A stretch of 8,899 nucleotides of DNA. Origin: CALZJC01 sp041574955. GTDB lineage: Bacteria > Acidobacteriota > Thermoanaerobaculia > Multivoradales > JAHEKO01. Under the pieces are notes generated by a model, which did not search any database, was not told the DNA's origin, and worked only from the letters and a program-made list of their open reading frames with translations. Below, in pieces: positions 8,128 to 8,899 of the stretch. The position numbers and the translations under genes were made by a program. The stretch covers positions 1-8,899 of the forward strand of contig JBFGNS010000167.1 of NCBI GenBank assembly GCA_041574955.1, written 5' to 3'. Numbering within the stretch: position 1 is the first letter of the stretch; each line of letters starts with the position of its first letter.

Positions 8128-8899
8128 CTAGTTGAGGGTGACGGTCCTTGTGCGTGTCGCTGGCGGCGGGAAGGCGTTGGAGACCGTCAGCGTCGCGGTG
8201 TAGCCGCCTGCCGCCGGAAAGACGACGGTCGGGTTCCTCAGGTTGCTGGTTTCGCTGAAGCTGCCGGCCGGCACGCTGACGAAAGTCCAGTCGAAGGTCA
8301 GTGGCTCGCGGCCCGAGCCGGTAAAGGTGAAACTCACCGTTCGCCCATCCGCCTGCACGGTGAACTCGAACAGGGCGACAGGGGCGGAGCTCTGGATCCT
8401 GATCTGGACAGTGTCCTCGAGCAACTCGCCGGCAAAGCCCGACGTCTCGGCGCTGATCACGATTGCAGCGCCGACGCCAAGAATCTCAAGCTGGCCCTGG
8501 GTGGCGCTCAGGGTATCGCGCGCCGCGCCAGCCGTGTCGGTGAAGACAATGGCTCCCCCCGAAGCAAGCATACCGGCGTTGGTCAGGAAGTTGACCGAAG
8601 CCCCCGCGAGTGGATCACCGAGGTTGTCGCGCACGATCGCCAGCAGGTCGACACTACCGCCGGCCTGCTCCACCGTGCCCGGGTTCGCCTGCAGGGAGAT
8701 CGTCGACGCGATGTCGCGGATGTCAATCTCTACGATGTCCTCGATCAGGCTGCCGCCCTCGATCGCCGCCTGGGCGCGCACCTCGAAGAACGGCTCGAGC
8801 AGCACCGAGATGTTGTTGCGGTTGACGGTCAGCTCGTCGCGTGCCTGGCCGTTGGCGTCGGTGATGTCGACCAGCTTGCCGAGGGTGCCGATGTCGGCC
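8128..8899 (-). CDS. Ig-like (Big_1) and PKD-like surface protein, 5'-truncated
   Basis: The frame is open from the right edge of the window to the TAG at 8130-8128, giving 256 visible residues of a C-terminus; the start is outside. It shows the end of one Ig-like unit (8713-8898, with ITDANGQARDELTV and EDIVEIDIRD), a full second unit (8386-8712, from STISLQANPGTVEQAGG through DPLAGASVNF, FTDTAGAARDTLSA to EDTVQIRI), and a terminal PKD-like domain (8131-8385, VSFTFTGSG, PLTFDWTF, GGYTATLTVSN). Big_1 repeats are typical of intimin/invasin-type and other exported adhesins, so a secreted or surface structural role is likely. The PKD domain lacks the usual GDG after WxF. No catalytic motif and no sorting signal at the C-terminus are visible; the protein stops directly at the end of the PKD fold. 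Base composition is visibly lower in GC than in the neighbouring run. Confidence 0.8.
   Translation of the reverse strand, partial: ADIGTLGKLVDITDANGQARDELTVNRNNISVLLEPFFEVRAQAAIEGGSLIEDIVEIDIRDIASTISLQANPGTVEQAGGSVDLLAIVRDNLGDPLAGASVNFLTNAGMLASGGAIVFTDTAGAARDTLSATQGQLEILGVGAAIVISAETSGFAGELLEDTVQIRIQSSAPVALFEFTVQADGRTVSFTFTGSGREPLTFDWTFVSVPAGSFSETSNLRNPTVVFPAAGGYTATLTVSNAFPPPATRTRTVTLN

Overview
The window is very GC-rich bacterial chromosome with dense coding, short Ala/Pro/Gly-rich linkers, many GTG starts and clear GGAGG-type ribosome binding sites. Gene content (System I cytochrome c maturation, a MetS-type transporter subunit, Roadblock/LC7 and TPR proteins, Ig-like/PKD surface protein) points to a free-living Gram-negative of a high-GC lineage. 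Acidobacteriota (Thermoanaerobaculia-like) or a myxobacterial/'deltaproteobacterial' relative are the best guesses, but this is inference from style and content; no marker gene here fixes the phylum.

Layout. Left end, + strand (2-1036): the 3' part of a membrane-anchored TPR protein whose C-terminal domain looks like CcmI/CycH of cytochrome c maturation. It converges, across a 51-base gap with micro-tandem repeats, on a long minus-strand gene run (1088-7977). In transcription order (right to left) the run is: TPR protein, Roadblock/LC7 protein, accB, accC, thiE, a 12-TM NSS-family sodium:solute symporter, its 44-residue MetS-like small subunit, aroK (shikimate kinase), and a calcineurin-like metallophosphoesterase. 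Right end, minus strand (8128-8899): the 3' part of a secreted/surface protein with Big_1-like Ig repeats and a terminal PKD-like domain, separated from the run by a 150-base spacer holding an inverted repeat and a TATAAT box.

How the genes fit together. Five junctions in the run are 4-base ATGA/GTGA stop/start overlaps and a sixth is a 13-base overlap; only the Roadblock-accB (37 b) and accB-accC (133 b) junctions have spacers. The run therefore looks like one co-transcribed, translationally coupled operon that mixes the biotin carboxylase half of acetyl-CoA carboxylase, thiamine phosphate synthesis, the shikimate pathway, amino-acid (or similar) uptake and a TPR/Roadblock pair. The NSS transporter plus MetS pair is a functional unit; accB-accC is another; TPR-Roadblock is probably a third, whose GTPase partner is not in view.

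No RNA genes, CRISPR array, insertion sequence, integrase or phage gene was seen, and no stretch over 300 bases lacks a gene. Most of the window is ordinary metabolism in an unusual arrangement. The points most worth a second look are the TPR-Roadblock-accBC linkage, the divergent TM6 of the symporter with an Asp at a predicted Na1 position, the tiny MetS gene, and the long accB-accC spacer with a start-stop-coupled small ORF.
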